Positions 34,145 through 42,501 of a DNA stretch of 64,000 bases are shown one piece after another. Under the pieces are notes generated by a model. It was given only the letters and a program-made list of their open reading frames with translations. It did not search any database and had not been told where the DNA came from. Position numbers and translations under genes: made by a program. The first letter of the stretch is position 1; every line of letters begins with the position of its first letter. Location of the stretch: contig NZ_QLLY01000016.1 of assembly GCF_003259365.1 (NCBI RefSeq), positions 124,001 through 188,000 of the forward strand, written 5' to 3'. The stretch comes from Streptomyces sp. PsTaAH-137. Lineage in GTDB: Bacteria; Actinomycetota; Actinomycetes; Streptomycetales; Streptomycetaceae.

Positions 34145-35143
34145 CTAGTTCGGTGGGTGCAAGATCGCGGTTCGTGCTGCGAGTGCCAGGCCGCTCTGTA
34201 CGCCAGTGGATAGGCCGAGTCGGTTCCAGTGGAAGATGATCTGGTAGGCGAGAGTGCGGCGCAGTCCGCGTTCCAGGGTGCCTGTTGCGACTCCGGCCTT
34301 GAGGGAGTCGCCGGCGAGCCGGAAGGAGGCCGCCCATTCCGCGATGGGCTGCAACGGCGCGTCGGGCCCGAAGAGGGGGCCGTCGTCGCTGAGGTCTGCC
34401 AGGAGCAGTGGGCGGATGGCTTCGGCCATCGCGTGCATCTGCTGGTCGCGGCCTTTGATGTTGCGGTGCTCTTCGTTGATGACGCGGTCCCATACGTCTC
34501 CTTGTTCGCCGAGTTCCAGGCCGGCGGCCCGCATCATGACGGTGCACAGCAGTACGGAGATTTCGCGGCGGCCGAGGGGGAGTTGCGGCGCCCCTTGCAG
34601 GTTGAGGATGTGCTGGCTGTCGGAGGCGAACAGCAGGTGGGCGTTGAGCATGCCGGTGGGGCCGCCGAAGGCTGCGATTTCGGGCTCGTAGTGTCCGCGT
34701 AGCCAGGAGCGAAGGTGTCCGGCCTGGACCAGGTTGTCGAGGTGGGCGTCGAGCTGGTCGCTCACGTGGTTCTGGTGTTCGGTGTGCACCCGCATCCGCC
34801 AGTAGGGGTGTTTGCGGATGAACCACCACATGGACGCGGAGCCATCGGCTTCCAGGGGTCGCAGCAAGGGCACGAGGTGCTCGTAGGCGATCTGGTCGGC
34901 GTCGTGCCAGTTGGGGAACTCGACGTAGACCTGCACCCAGTGGGGCTGGTGCTGGTGGCGGAAGAGGGCATCGGTTCCGGCTGCGACGAACGCGTCGACG
35001 GCATCGGTGAGGCTGGAGGGTGTGATGCCGGCGCGGAGCGCTGTCGCGTCGATCGGCTGGCCGGCGAGCACGTCCAGGACGGCTTTGCTTACCTCGCCGG
35101 TGATGCGGGGGTAGGCAGTGGGGGTCAGTTGATGAGCAGGCAT
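34145..35143 (-). CDS. Stand-alone SpaB_C / thiopeptide-type bacteriocin biosynthesis protein
   Basis: A 332-residue protein. I start it at ATG 35143, which overlaps the end of the LanC gene by 19 bases. The core HWVQVYVEFPNWHDADQIAYEHLVPLLRPLE, then MWWFIRKHPYWRMRVH, and later VWDRVINEEHRNI match the split LanB elimination-type domain (TIGR03891 / SpaB_C). In class I lanthipeptide and thiopeptide routes this fold removes glutamate from glutamylated Ser/Thr or does a later ring step. The LanB here already has its own SpaB_C region, so this second copy is either an extra tailoring enzyme or a substrate-specific partner. It is last in the lanthipeptide operon. Confidence 0.8.
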   Translation of the reverse strand: MPAHQLTPTAYPRITGEVSKAVLDVLAGQPIDATALRAGITPSSLTDAVDAFVAAGTDALFRHQHQPHWVQVYVEFPNWHDADQIAYEHLVPLLRPLEADGSASMWWFIRKHPYWRMRVHTEHQNHVSDQLDAHLDNLVQAGHLRSWLRGHYEPEIAAFGGPTGMLNAHLLFASDSQHILNLQGAPQLPLGRREISVLLCTVMMRAAGLELGEQGDVWDRVINEEHRNIKGRDQQMHAMAEAIRPLLLADLSDDGPLFGPDAPLQPIAEWAASFRLAGDSLKAGVATGTLERGLRRTLAYQIIFHWNRLGLSTGVQSGLALAARTAILHPPN

Positions 35144-36330
35144 GAGTCCCATCCGGTGATTGGCGCTGTGGTGGCGGTGAGGGTGGTGAGGGCGAGCGCG
35201 CATCCGGCGTCGCCCTCCAGGAAGCCGGGGCCCTGCTCCGTGTCGGGTGTGGCCGTGGTCAGGAGGCGGTCGCCCAGCGAGGGCAGGAGTGTGCGCAGGT
35301 GCGGGGCGTCCTGGGCTGCGCGGAACGCGGTTTGGTAGATGCCCGCCCATCCGTGGCACAGGCTCGCGTCGACGACCGTGCTGAGCTGGCTCGGGTCGCT
35401 CAGGCAGTGGCGGAGGGCGTCCTCGTACGCGGCTTTCAGGGCTGTGTCGTTCAGTGCGATCCCCGCGAGTTGTCCGGCTCGGGCGATGCCGGTGGTGCCG
35501 TAGCACCAGCTGGGGCGTCCCGGGCCGGGGTGATGAGGTCGGCCGGCCGCGAGGTCGCCGCGGGTGATGTGCTCGGGCCACCACGGGCCCGCGCCGGAGT
35601 CCTGACGCCAGGCGTCAAGGTGGCCGCAGATCGTGCGGATGGCCTCGCCCTGTCCGGTGACGTCGTGGCCTCGGCGCAACGACTGGGCCAGGAGAAGCAG
35701 CGGGCCGGTGATGCCGTGCGCCGCGCCGAGGTTGCCATGGCCCCCGGGCAGTGAATGCCCTCGCTGCGGGTCGTGGTCCACCCACCAGCCCGGCACACGC
35801 ACGTCCGTGCCGACAGGCTGTGTCAGCGCGACGAGGTAGTCCAGTACTCGTTCCATGGCGTTGCTCTCGGGGGCTGTGCGCAGCAGGTAGGCGCCGATCC
35901 CGGTGAGTCCGTGGAAGGTGTCGTACTCGCCGAAGGAGGCGGCTCGTTTCTCCTTGATCCGTACGGTGGCCGTGTCCACGCGGCGGTGGGCCAGGGCGAG
36001 TACTTCACCGTGCAATGCCTGAGCGGCATCCTCGTAGAGGAGGGCGCGTTTTGGCGGGGCGGTGTGCAGGACGAAGGCGACCGCGGGCGCTCCGAGGTAG
36101 AGCCCGGTGGTGTCGGAGGCACTGATGTCGCCTGCTGCGGCCTGGCTGATCCATCGGTGCGCCGGGACCCATCGGGCCAAGCCGCGGGCCGCGTACTCGG
36201 AGTGGAAGAGTGCGATCCCGGCGGCGCCCGATGCGAGGGACTGTCCCGCCCATGGGGAGTTGGGATCATTGTCCCCGGGTTGTGCCAGGTGGGCCGCGAA
36301 GTCGTCGAGACGGCGGGCGGCGGCGTTCAT
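35125..36330 (-). CDS. lanC: LanC-type lanthionine cyclase
   Basis: A 401-residue LanC-like cyclase. ATG 36330 overlaps the LanB stop (ATGA). Repeated G-x-x-G blocks of the alpha/alpha barrel are present: SGAAGIALFH, HGLTGIGAYLL and AAHGITGPLLL. The zinc ligands are visible: C276 in SWCYGTTGIA, and C325-H326 in SLCHGWAGIY. H205 (AAHG) is the likely acid/base. The enzyme would add core-peptide cysteines onto dehydroalanine/dehydrobutyrine made by LanB, closing (methyl)lanthionine rings. It is within an operon order precursor, LanB, LanC, SpaB_C. Confidence 0.9.
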   Translation of the reverse strand: MNAAARRLDDFAAHLAQPGDNDPNSPWAGQSLASGAAGIALFHSEYAARGLARWVPAHRWISQAAAGDISASDTTGLYLGAPAVAFVLHTAPPKRALLYEDAAQALHGEVLALAHRRVDTATVRIKEKRAASFGEYDTFHGLTGIGAYLLRTAPESNAMERVLDYLVALTQPVGTDVRVPGWWVDHDPQRGHSLPGGHGNLGAAHGITGPLLLLAQSLRRGHDVTGQGEAIRTICGHLDAWRQDSGAGPWWPEHITRGDLAAGRPHHPGPGRPSWCYGTTGIARAGQLAGIALNDTALKAAYEDALRHCLSDPSQLSTVVDASLCHGWAGIYQTAFRAAQDAPHLRTLLPSLGDRLLTTATPDTEQGPGFLEGDAGCALALTTLTATTAPITGWDSCLLIN

Positions 36331-39300
36331 CGGGCCGCCTTGCGGGGCAGGTGGCGCAGGGCGACGGTGCGGGCGAGGTGGAGTACGGCTGTCTCCTTCG
36401 TCGTGTCGACGCCGAGCGCGCGCACGTGGTGCTGGTGCAGCAGGGTTCGCAGGAGCGAGCTGGGGGAGCGCGCCTCTGCGAGCAGGGCCTGGCGGTAGAC
36501 GGCCACCGCCTTGGCGCGCGCTTCCCCGGCTTCGATGAGGGCGTCGGTGCCGGGAAGGTGGTGCCGGTCGTAGAGCTGGATGGCCTGGCGGCGCAGCTCG
36601 CGGTCGGGGCGACCCTTGGCGGGAGCGTGTTCGAGAAGCCAGGCCAGGCCTGCCTTCGTGGCGCCGAGCAGGCCGGTGGAGAGGTCGATCAGGCTGACCG
36701 CGGTGAGCACCGTGAGGTCGATGCCGTGCCGGTCGGCGTAGCGGATCTGCTCGATGGCCAGCCGGGAGTCGGCGCTGAAGACCGCGCGCACGGCCTCGGC
36801 AGCGGCCGGTGAGGCGCCGTAGCGGCCGGGCTGGGGCTGGTACGACTCGAAAGTCAGGCGGGAGAGGAGCCCGGCGTCGTGCAGGTCGCGGGCCCACCGG
36901 TTCACTTCGAGCGATATCAGGCTCCAGTCGTCGGTGGGGGTGGACAGGGACAGGTCGAGGTACTGGCCGGTGTCGGGTCGGGACAGGTCGCGGTACCGGG
37001 TGAACCAGCTTTCCCGCCCGTCGTCGCCGAGCGGGTCGAGCAGCGCAGGGAGCCAGTCGGTGAGGATTTCGTCGAAGCGGTGGGGGTGGCCGTGGAGGTG
37101 GGCGCGCACCATGTTGCCTGTGCCGGGCAGTTGGATCGGTGGCGGCGGCGCGGTGCGGGCGGGCGGGCGCGGATCCTTGGCCGGTGCGGGTGTTGTGCGG
37201 TGGAAGGCCAGGGCGATGTGGTGGGCGCGGCCGATCCAGCCGTATGCGTCGGCGTCCGGAGTCTCCCGCAGTTCGACTTCCCCGAGCCGGTTGAGTGCGG
37301 CGCGCAGCAGGCAGCGGTGGGCGGTCTGGTCCAGGCGCAGGGTGAGGCGCTGGTCGTACTCGCTCATCGATACCCGGTCGGGGACATGCAGGCTGTGGCG
37401 CCACAGGGTGAACTGCTCGTCCCACTGCTCTTGCGTGGCGCTTGGGCCGGGCAGGTCGCTGGTGGCGAGGAGCCAGCGGGCGGCGCTGAGGATGGTGCGG
37501 CCGTAGCGCACCCGCGGCAAATAGGGGAGCCGGGACGCGGCCCCGAAGTCGAACTCGCCGTAGGCGGCGCGTCGCCCGCCGCTGATCTCGGCCAGGAGCC
37601 GGGCCAGGGGCGGGGTCTGGATGCCGGCCTCCAGCGCGTGCGGTATCCGGGCGTCGATGGGGCGGCCGGTGGAGCGCTGCACGAGGAACAGGTGTGTCGC
37701 GCTCGCGGTGACCGCGAGGTCGTCCAGCGGGATCGTGGGGCCGCTGTCGGGCGGGTGCTCGCCGAGAGGTATCACGTAGGTCAGGAGCCGCCCGGTGCGG
37801 GCGACGTTCTCGTTGCGGCGGCGACGGGGGCCGAAGGACAGTTGCGCCGTGATGGCGCGCGGCCGCGTCCGCAGCGACTGGCTGATCTGCCGTCGCATGG
37901 CGGCAGGCAGCACGTGGGCCGAGCGGCCGAGCATGCTCGTGCCGGGACGGGGAACACCGACGACTTCGAGGCGGAAGTCGCCGTCGGCCAGGGCGCGCGT
38001 GGAGGGTGCGTGGATCTCGACGGCGAGCTCGCTGCGGTCGCTGTAGGTCTTGTCGTCTCCCGCGGCCTGTGCCAGTTCGGTGACTGCGGCGTCGTCCAGG
38101 ATGAGCTCGGTGCGGCCGTCACTCGCGGCGCGCTGAACCATGCGCAGCAGCAGCCGGTCCCGGTCGGTGACGGGCGTCGGTGGTTTGCGGCGCTCTGATC
38201 CGATGTACTGCGCGGGCCAGCCAAGTCCGCTGTCCTTGACCAGGTCGAGGACGGGCACCATGGCGCCGGGCCCGTAGCGCTCGCGGAATCTCCAGTGCCA
38301 GTCCCGCCACTGATCGTGCCCGTGGGGCAGCGGGCTGACCTGGTGCAGTACGGCCACGGCCCGTTCTGCCTCTGCGATGACGGCACCGGGTATCTGCACG
38401 TCGCAGTCCAGGGCGGTGTCAACGACGAGGGGCATCGGGGCGATGGCGGACTGCTGGTGCATGCGCCGGGTCAGCGTGCGCAGGTCCGTCGCGGCAGCGG
38501 TGTCCGAGTGCCCGACGAGTGCGGCGTGCAGGTCTCCCAGCTCCTCGCCCAGGGGGTGCTCGATCCGGTCGAGTTCACCGCACACGTGCTTCAGCGGGTC
38601 GAGGACGGTCATCGGCGGGCGCAGGCTGGTGATGAGCAGGTTGTGCGCGACGAGCTCGCGAAGAACACCATCGATCTTCCCGCCCGCCCCGGACGGGAAC
38701 AGCCCGGTCAGGTGGTCGCGCAGGGCCCGGTAGGTGATCGGCGTCGCGGCCGCACTCAGGGCGGCCTCCACTGGCCGGGTCCTGCGCAGAGACATCTCGT
38801 CGGGCGCCATCAGCAGGTCGTGGCCATCGGCCGGCACACCGGGCGCGGCGATCCGCTTCCCGCGTGTGTGCGCGCCGTTGTTGGCGACCAGGGACAGCTC
38901 GGCCAGTACGGCAGGGTCATCTTCCAGCGCGCGGACGATGTCGCTGATCCATTCGCCGTCGGCGCGCAGGGAGACCGGGTGCGCGTCGCCGAAGCGCACG
39001 GTCGGCCTCGCTCCGGCCGTGACGGTGGCCACCCCGGAGAACAGGGCGAACGGGGTCGGGCGGTGGCGCCACCGCAGGAGATAGGAGGTGACGGACAGAG
39101 CGGCCCGGCGGATCTGCCGCGGCTGGGTCTGCGTGCCGGCCACGATGGACTCCACGGCCTGGGTGAGGACGGGGCTCGCGGCGAAGAACGCGTTGCGGAC
39201 ATCTGGGCGGGCGAAGAGCTGAGCGAGCCACATGCGGGTGGTGGCCGGGCTGTTCAGATCGGACGTCTCAAGACGGTCGGCGGGGTTGGGGGCGGTGGTG

Positions 39301-39347
39301 GCGCGGAGCACTGCGGCTCTGGTCCACCGGTAGGTGACGTCTCCCAT
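36327..39347 (-). CDS. lanB: LanB-type lanthipeptide dehydratase
   Basis: A 1006-residue class I dehydratase from ATG 39347, with GGAAGAAG upstream. The N-terminal glutamylation region has typical blocks: RNAFFAASPVL, LRWRHRPTPFALFSGVATV and RDWHWRFRERYGPGAMVPVLDLV. The C-terminal elimination (SpaB_C) region runs from about 765: MVRAHLHGHPHRFDEILTDWLPALL and SLEVNRWARDLHDAGLL. It dehydrates Ser/Thr of the precursor through glutamyl-tRNA-dependent glutamylation and elimination. It is 93 bases downstream of the precursor gene with a 13-bp hairpin between them, so a reduced level compared with the precursor is expected. Confidence 0.9.
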   Translation of the reverse strand: MGDVTYRWTRAAVLRATTAPNPADRLETSDLNSPATTRMWLAQLFARPDVRNAFFAASPVLTQAVESIVAGTQTQPRQIRRAALSVTSYLLRWRHRPTPFALFSGVATVTAGARPTVRFGDAHPVSLRADGEWISDIVRALEDDPAVLAELSLVANNGAHTRGKRIAAPGVPADGHDLLMAPDEMSLRRTRPVEAALSAAATPITYRALRDHLTGLFPSGAGGKIDGVLRELVAHNLLITSLRPPMTVLDPLKHVCGELDRIEHPLGEELGDLHAALVGHSDTAAATDLRTLTRRMHQQSAIAPMPLVVDTALDCDVQIPGAVIAEAERAVAVLHQVSPLPHGHDQWRDWHWRFRERYGPGAMVPVLDLVKDSGLGWPAQYIGSERRKPPTPVTDRDRLLLRMVQRAASDGRTELILDDAAVTELAQAAGDDKTYSDRSELAVEIHAPSTRALADGDFRLEVVGVPRPGTSMLGRSAHVLPAAMRRQISQSLRTRPRAITAQLSFGPRRRRNENVARTGRLLTYVIPLGEHPPDSGPTIPLDDLAVTASATHLFLVQRSTGRPIDARIPHALEAGIQTPPLARLLAEISGGRRAAYGEFDFGAASRLPYLPRVRYGRTILSAARWLLATSDLPGPSATQEQWDEQFTLWRHSLHVPDRVSMSEYDQRLTLRLDQTAHRCLLRAALNRLGEVELRETPDADAYGWIGRAHHIALAFHRTTPAPAKDPRPPARTAPPPPIQLPGTGNMVRAHLHGHPHRFDEILTDWLPALLDPLGDDGRESWFTRYRDLSRPDTGQYLDLSLSTPTDDWSLISLEVNRWARDLHDAGLLSRLTFESYQPQPGRYGASPAAAEAVRAVFSADSRLAIEQIRYADRHGIDLTVLTAVSLIDLSTGLLGATKAGLAWLLEHAPAKGRPDRELRRQAIQLYDRHHLPGTDALIEAGEARAKAVAVYRQALLAEARSPSSLLRTLLHQHHVRALGVDTTKETAVLHLARTVALRHLPRKAAR

Positions 39348-39383
39348 GGCTTCTTCCGGTTGCTCGCAGGGGCACCAACGGGC

Positions 39384-39415
39384 GCGGGGGCGCCGAGACA
39401 TTTCGGCGCCCCCGC
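39384..39415 (-). terminator. Attenuator hairpin between precursor and LanB genes
   Basis: GCGGGGGCGCCGA (39384-39396) pairs perfectly with 39403-39415 over a 6-base loop. It lies just past the precursor stop on the minus strand. A partial terminator here would give more precursor than enzyme mRNA, as in other lanthipeptide operons. Confidence 0.7.
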
Positions 39416-39439
39416 TGGCGGTGACGGCTCAGCAGCCGG

Positions 39440-39637
39440 TCACTCGGGGTCGCGGACCAGGGAGCTGCACGAGCTGGCTCCGCCCGAGCAGGTCTGGCCG
39501 CAGCCGTCGTTGGTGGAGCACATCAGCCGGCCCAGCGGATGGGCGGCCAGAACGACCTTCACGCTAAGGGGCGCGAAGTCGTCGTCCTCGTCGACCGGAG
39601 TGGCGGTCGTCTGGTCGAGCACGGCAGCGGCGCTCAT
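39440..39637 (-). CDS. lanA: FxLD-type lanthipeptide precursor with a variant leader motif
   Basis: A 65-residue peptide from ATG 39637 with GGAGAG 9 bases upstream. The acidic leader contains VDEDDDFAPLSVKVV, where F21-A-P-L24-S sits in place of the F-x-L-D box. The core (about 38-65) has C40, C46, C50 and C57 with Ser/Thr at 41, 42, 49, 51, 55, 56, 58 and 59, in a CSTNDGCGQTC arrangement characteristic of FxLD lanthipeptides. Four cysteines allow up to four rings. LanB/LanC and the FxLD-system methyltransferase flank it. The N44-D45-G46-region or another acidic residue is a possible target of that methyltransferase; this is inference. No exporter or leader protease is seen nearby. Confidence 0.85.
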   Translation of the reverse strand: MSAAAVLDQTTATPVDEDDDFAPLSVKVVLAAHPLGRLMCSTNDGCGQTCSGGASSCSSLVRDPE

Positions 39638-39694
39638 GTGAATCACTCTCCTCAAGGTGTGGAGTGGTGCATGACGGCCTGGCGTCGCGGAGTC

Positions 39695-40918
39695 TTAGAC
39701 CGCGGGCCAGGAGAGCGAGATCCGGCTGTGCACCTTGTCGATGACCCGGTCTCCGACGATCTGGTCATCGGGGGTGCTGGCCGGATAGGCCCGGATGACC
39801 GGCACCGGGCCGCCGCGGCGGTGGGCGGCCCAGTCACGCAGGCTCTCGGTGAGGTTGTCGGCGAGCTGCTGTGCGTGGCGTCCCAGGGCGTGGACGCCGT
39901 ACTCGACGTCCGTGTCCCCGGATGGGCGGTGCACGAGGTAGGCGAAGGAGTCGTCCGAGACGGCGGCGAGCGAGAACCCGAGTTTGGTGGGAGCGACGAT
40001 GCCGCTGTCCTTCTCCGCATCGACGCTCATGATGCAGAAGCCGGGCACCGTGATCGCGAGGTGCATCTGGAGCGTGGCCAGCGGCTCGCGGCGGCCGATC
40101 GTCACACCCGTCCAGGTCTCGATCCGTGGTGTGGTGACGGCGTCGTCGAGCTGGCTCGGCTTGATCGGCACGCCGTCGTCAAAGCGCAGGCCGATCTCTT
40201 CGGTGCCCGCCACGAGCAGGAGTTGCTCGTGGTGCTCGGTGGCGCCCTGCATGGGGACGAACCCGCAGACCTTTGCCGACTCGGACTCTAGGTGATCGCC
40301 GTCCAGGACGAAGGCCACGGAGCGGGTCAGGCCGCGCGTGCGCAGCGGCACTACCAGGCGGCCCTGCGGGTTGAGCTGGTGCGTCCAGGCCGGCGGGATG
40401 TCCCAGGCGCCGACGGTCACGAGGATGACGTCCGCGACGCCCAGACCGGGGACGGGCTCGGCGGCGTCGGCAGTCACCACGCGGACCCGGTCGTAGCCGT
40501 TCTCCAACAGGAGGCGTTCTGCCCGCTCGGTGACCTCGGGGTCGATGTCGACCGTGGTCACCGAGCCCTCCGGGCCCACGAGTTCGGCGAGATAGGCGGC
40601 GTTCAGGCCGCCCGAGCCGATCTCCAGCACGTTCATCCCCGGCTTGATCTTCGCCTGCTCCAGCATGAAGCCCTGTACCTGCGGGGCGGACACGCTGCTG
40701 GTCTGCACGCCGTGCGCGGACGTCTTGGTGATCACGGCGCTCCACGGGTCGTAGACCTCTGCCAGCGCAAGTCCCGGCGGGGTGAAGCGGTCCCGCGGCA
40801 CCTTCCGCATCACCGCCTCGACCTCGGGGGAGGTGATGTCACCCTGGTTCCGCAGCTCGTCGATCATTTCGTTGCGCAGGCGGGTGGCCTCGTCGGCGTT
40901 GGTTGTCATGTCTGTCAT
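39695..40918 (-). CDS. FxLD-system methyltransferase (PCMT homolog)
   Basis: A 407-residue protein. The N-terminal half is a protein-L-isoaspartate O-methyltransferase-type domain: MRKVPRDRFTPPGLALAEVYD, SSVSAPQVQGFMLEQAKI, the SAM motif NVLEIGSGGLNAAYLAEL, and VTTVDIDPEVTERAERLL. The C-terminal 200 residues are the extension seen in the methyltransferases of FxLD lanthipeptide systems. Such enzymes methylate a core aspartate, which then cyclises to a succinimide and yields isoaspartate or a stable imide. ATG 40918 overlaps the stop of a 42-codon frame upstream (ATGA), so it is probably second in its transcript and upstream of the precursor gene. Confidence 0.85.
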   Translation of the reverse strand: MTDMTTNADEATRLRNEMIDELRNQGDITSPEVEAVMRKVPRDRFTPPGLALAEVYDPWSAVITKTSAHGVQTSSVSAPQVQGFMLEQAKIKPGMNVLEIGSGGLNAAYLAELVGPEGSVTTVDIDPEVTERAERLLLENGYDRVRVVTADAAEPVPGLGVADVILVTVGAWDIPPAWTHQLNPQGRLVVPLRTRGLTRSVAFVLDGDHLESESAKVCGFVPMQGATEHHEQLLLVAGTEEIGLRFDDGVPIKPSQLDDAVTTPRIETWTGVTIGRREPLATLQMHLAITVPGFCIMSVDAEKDSGIVAPTKLGFSLAAVSDDSFAYLVHRPSGDTDVEYGVHALGRHAQQLADNLTESLRDWAAHRRGGPVPVIRAYPASTPDDQIVGDRVIDKVHSRISLSWPAV

Positions 40919-41043
40919 GGGGAAACTTGTCCTTCGTCAGTCGGTCTAGCGAATGGAGCGGCGGCGCACCCGGTACCGGGCGCAGTGCGTATTCGCGACG
41001 CCACACCGGCCAGGCGGCTGCGGAGTTCAGCGAAGGTCTCCAT
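40915..41043 (-). CDS. Small peptide gene coupled to the FxLD methyltransferase
   Basis: A 42-residue frame from ATG 41043 with AAAGGA 5 bases upstream, ending in an ATGA overlap with the methyltransferase start. The sequence begins METFAELRSRLAGVASRIR and ends with a small, alanine/threonine-rich tail containing one cysteine. The amphipathic N-terminus and short tail resemble a leader plus a short core, but it lacks an FxLD box. It could be a second precursor, a translation-coupling leader peptide, or chance. Confidence 0.5.
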   Translation of the reverse strand: METFAELRSRLAGVASRIRTAPGTGCAAAPFARPTDEGQVSP

Positions 41044-41186
41044 GGGCGTCCTTTCTCGTCGATGGCGGCGTGTGGGGGAGACGGGGGAGGGGACACCTCC
41101 CCCACACGCCTCATCCGGCTGGGCCCTTGTCACAGGGCCGTCCCCGGGCACTGCACCGCCCCACTGACAGCGGGCGGGTGGAAAGG

Positions 41187-41219
41187 CCGGCCGCGACCTC
41201 CCCACAAAGACGCGGCCGG
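41187..41219 (-). terminator. Hairpin after the small membrane-protein gene
   Basis: CCGGCCGCG (41187-41195) pairs with CGCGGCCGG (41211-41219) over a 15-base loop. It lies between the stop at 41287 and the 42-codon frame at 41043 and probably separates two minus-strand transcripts. Confidence 0.45.
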
Positions 41220-41286
41220 GGCGCAGACCGGCAAAGCTGCGCCGACTCCCCCGCCCAGACCCTTGAACCGCCGGGGGAGCCCCAGT

Positions 41287-41481
41287 TCAGGGCGAGTCCG
41301 GCTTCAGCACCAACACCATGACGGCGACACCGCCGACGAGCGTCGGAAGGAGGATGAGCTGTACCGGACCAAAGCCGAGCGCGGCCAGATACTGCAACGG
41401 ATGGCGCACCACCCAACGCAGCCGCGGCAACCGCAGACACTGACGGCCGCGAGCCCGCCGGTGACGCACTGCCGCGCTCAC
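41287..41481 (-). CDS. Small single-helix membrane protein
   Basis: A 64-residue protein from GTG 41481, which overlaps the previous stop (GTGA). It has a very basic N-terminus (RHRRARGRQCLRLPRLR) and one hydrophobic helix near the C-terminus (LILLPTLVGGVAVMVLVL), so a tail-anchored inner-membrane protein is expected. It is last in a three-gene unit with the HATPase and the recombinase-like gene. Function unknown. Confidence 0.55.
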   Translation of the reverse strand: MSAAVRHRRARGRQCLRLPRLRWVVRHPLQYLAALGFGPVQLILLPTLVGGVAVMVLVLKPDSP

Positions 41482-41876
41482 CGACCCACACCCGTGAGCC
41501 TGGCGGTGACCTCCACCGAGTTCCACGGACTCGACACCCACGCCCCGGTACGCTCCTGCCAGTCAGTGATCTCGGCACGCTCCTCCGCGCCGTGCCTGAG
41601 CATCGAGTAGCTGGGCGCCACCACACCCTTCGCCTCACCACAAGCCGCCAGGGCCAGGGCCCTGGCGCGCTCAGGGCGCTCGTCGGCCGGCGACGCGAAC
41701 TCCGAGATGTCGACGAACGTCTCGACCGGCACCCACCCATGCCTGGGCACGAAGTCCTCGACCCCGCGCAGAACCGAATCCCGGAACTCGCGGTTGGCGA
41801 GGCAGGCGTAGACGGCCACGGGCGTGCCCGGCGGCGCCTCGGCCGCAGGGGCCTCCACCACGGATGCGGTGCTCAC
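41478..41876 (-). CDS. Serine-recombinase-like N-terminal domain without the catalytic serine
   Basis: A 132-residue protein from GTG 41876, overlapping the HATPase stop (GTGA). VAVYACLANREFRDSVLRGVEDFVPRHGWVPVETFVD, then DERPERARALALAACGEAKGVVAPSYSML, follows the resolvase catalytic-domain pattern (YaRvS...GW.v...fvD...RPgl..l...g...v...). The serine of YxRxS is replaced (YACLA), so it should not recombine DNA. Small proteins of this kind are frequent in Streptomyces next to HATPase genes, and a regulatory or binding role is likely. The family call is tentative. Confidence 0.5.
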   Translation of the reverse strand: MSTASVVEAPAAEAPPGTPVAVYACLANREFRDSVLRGVEDFVPRHGWVPVETFVDISEFASPADERPERARALALAACGEAKGVVAPSYSMLRHGAEERAEITDWQERTGAWVSSPWNSVEVTARLTGVGR

Positions 41877-42418
41877 AGAGCCCTCCGCCAGCTCACGGGC
41901 TGATCGTCGTCGATGGGCAGGCAGCACCAAGCCGTGGCGCCGTGGTTGCTGTAGCCCCACTCGCCGCCCATCTCCTTGACGAACATCGAGACCAGGAGCA
42001 GCCCTCGGCCGGACTCGGCCATCGGAGCGGGGTCTTGGGGTTGAGGATCCGAGGCCTCGGTTTCGTCACTGATCTCGAAGCGGATCCAGCCGGGCCGGGG
42101 AGACCAACTCAGGTAGCTCACCGAGTGTCCCTTGCCGTGCAGGACAGCGTTCGTGAGGAGCTCAGAGAGAACGATGAGCACGTCCTCGACGCGTTCCTCC
42201 GGCATACGGCACATATGACGGAGCCACGCGGCTCCGATCCTGCGCAGACGCGGCACCACATGTGCTTCACGCGCACCGGCCGCAGCAATCTTCGACGGTT
42301 CGGCGGGCGGCAGAGAAGCAGGCGTGGTGCTGACCTGCTGGGGCCCGTTCCGCCGCTGCTGCCCGACGGCTGCCAGGTTGCCGACGCTCATGGTGGTCGG
42401 GCCAGTTAAGGAGTTCAT
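41873..42418 (-). CDS. RsbW-type HATPase (anti-sigma-factor-like kinase)
   Basis: A 181-residue protein from ATG 42418. After a 45-residue low-complexity start, an HATPase_c_2 domain shows the N box LSELLTNAVLHG, the D box RFEISDETEA and the G2 box GRGLLLVSMFV. This is the fold of SpoIIAB/RsbW serine kinases. The order HATPase, recombinase-like protein, small membrane protein is a compact unit facing the divergent TPR-type regulator at 42675. Both probably share the intergenic control region and may regulate the lanthipeptide genes downstream. Confidence 0.8.
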   Translation of the reverse strand: MNSLTGPTTMSVGNLAAVGQQRRNGPQQVSTTPASLPPAEPSKIAAAGAREAHVVPRLRRIGAAWLRHMCRMPEERVEDVLIVLSELLTNAVLHGKGHSVSYLSWSPRPGWIRFEISDETEASDPQPQDPAPMAESGRGLLLVSMFVKEMGGEWGYSNHGATAWCCLPIDDDQPVSWRRAL

Positions 42419-42501
42419 GTGGGGTGCTCCTGCTCATTGTGGGCTGGCACAACAAGCGAACCGCTCGGGCACCGATGGGGGTACCGGTGCAAGGGGCTCA
42501 G

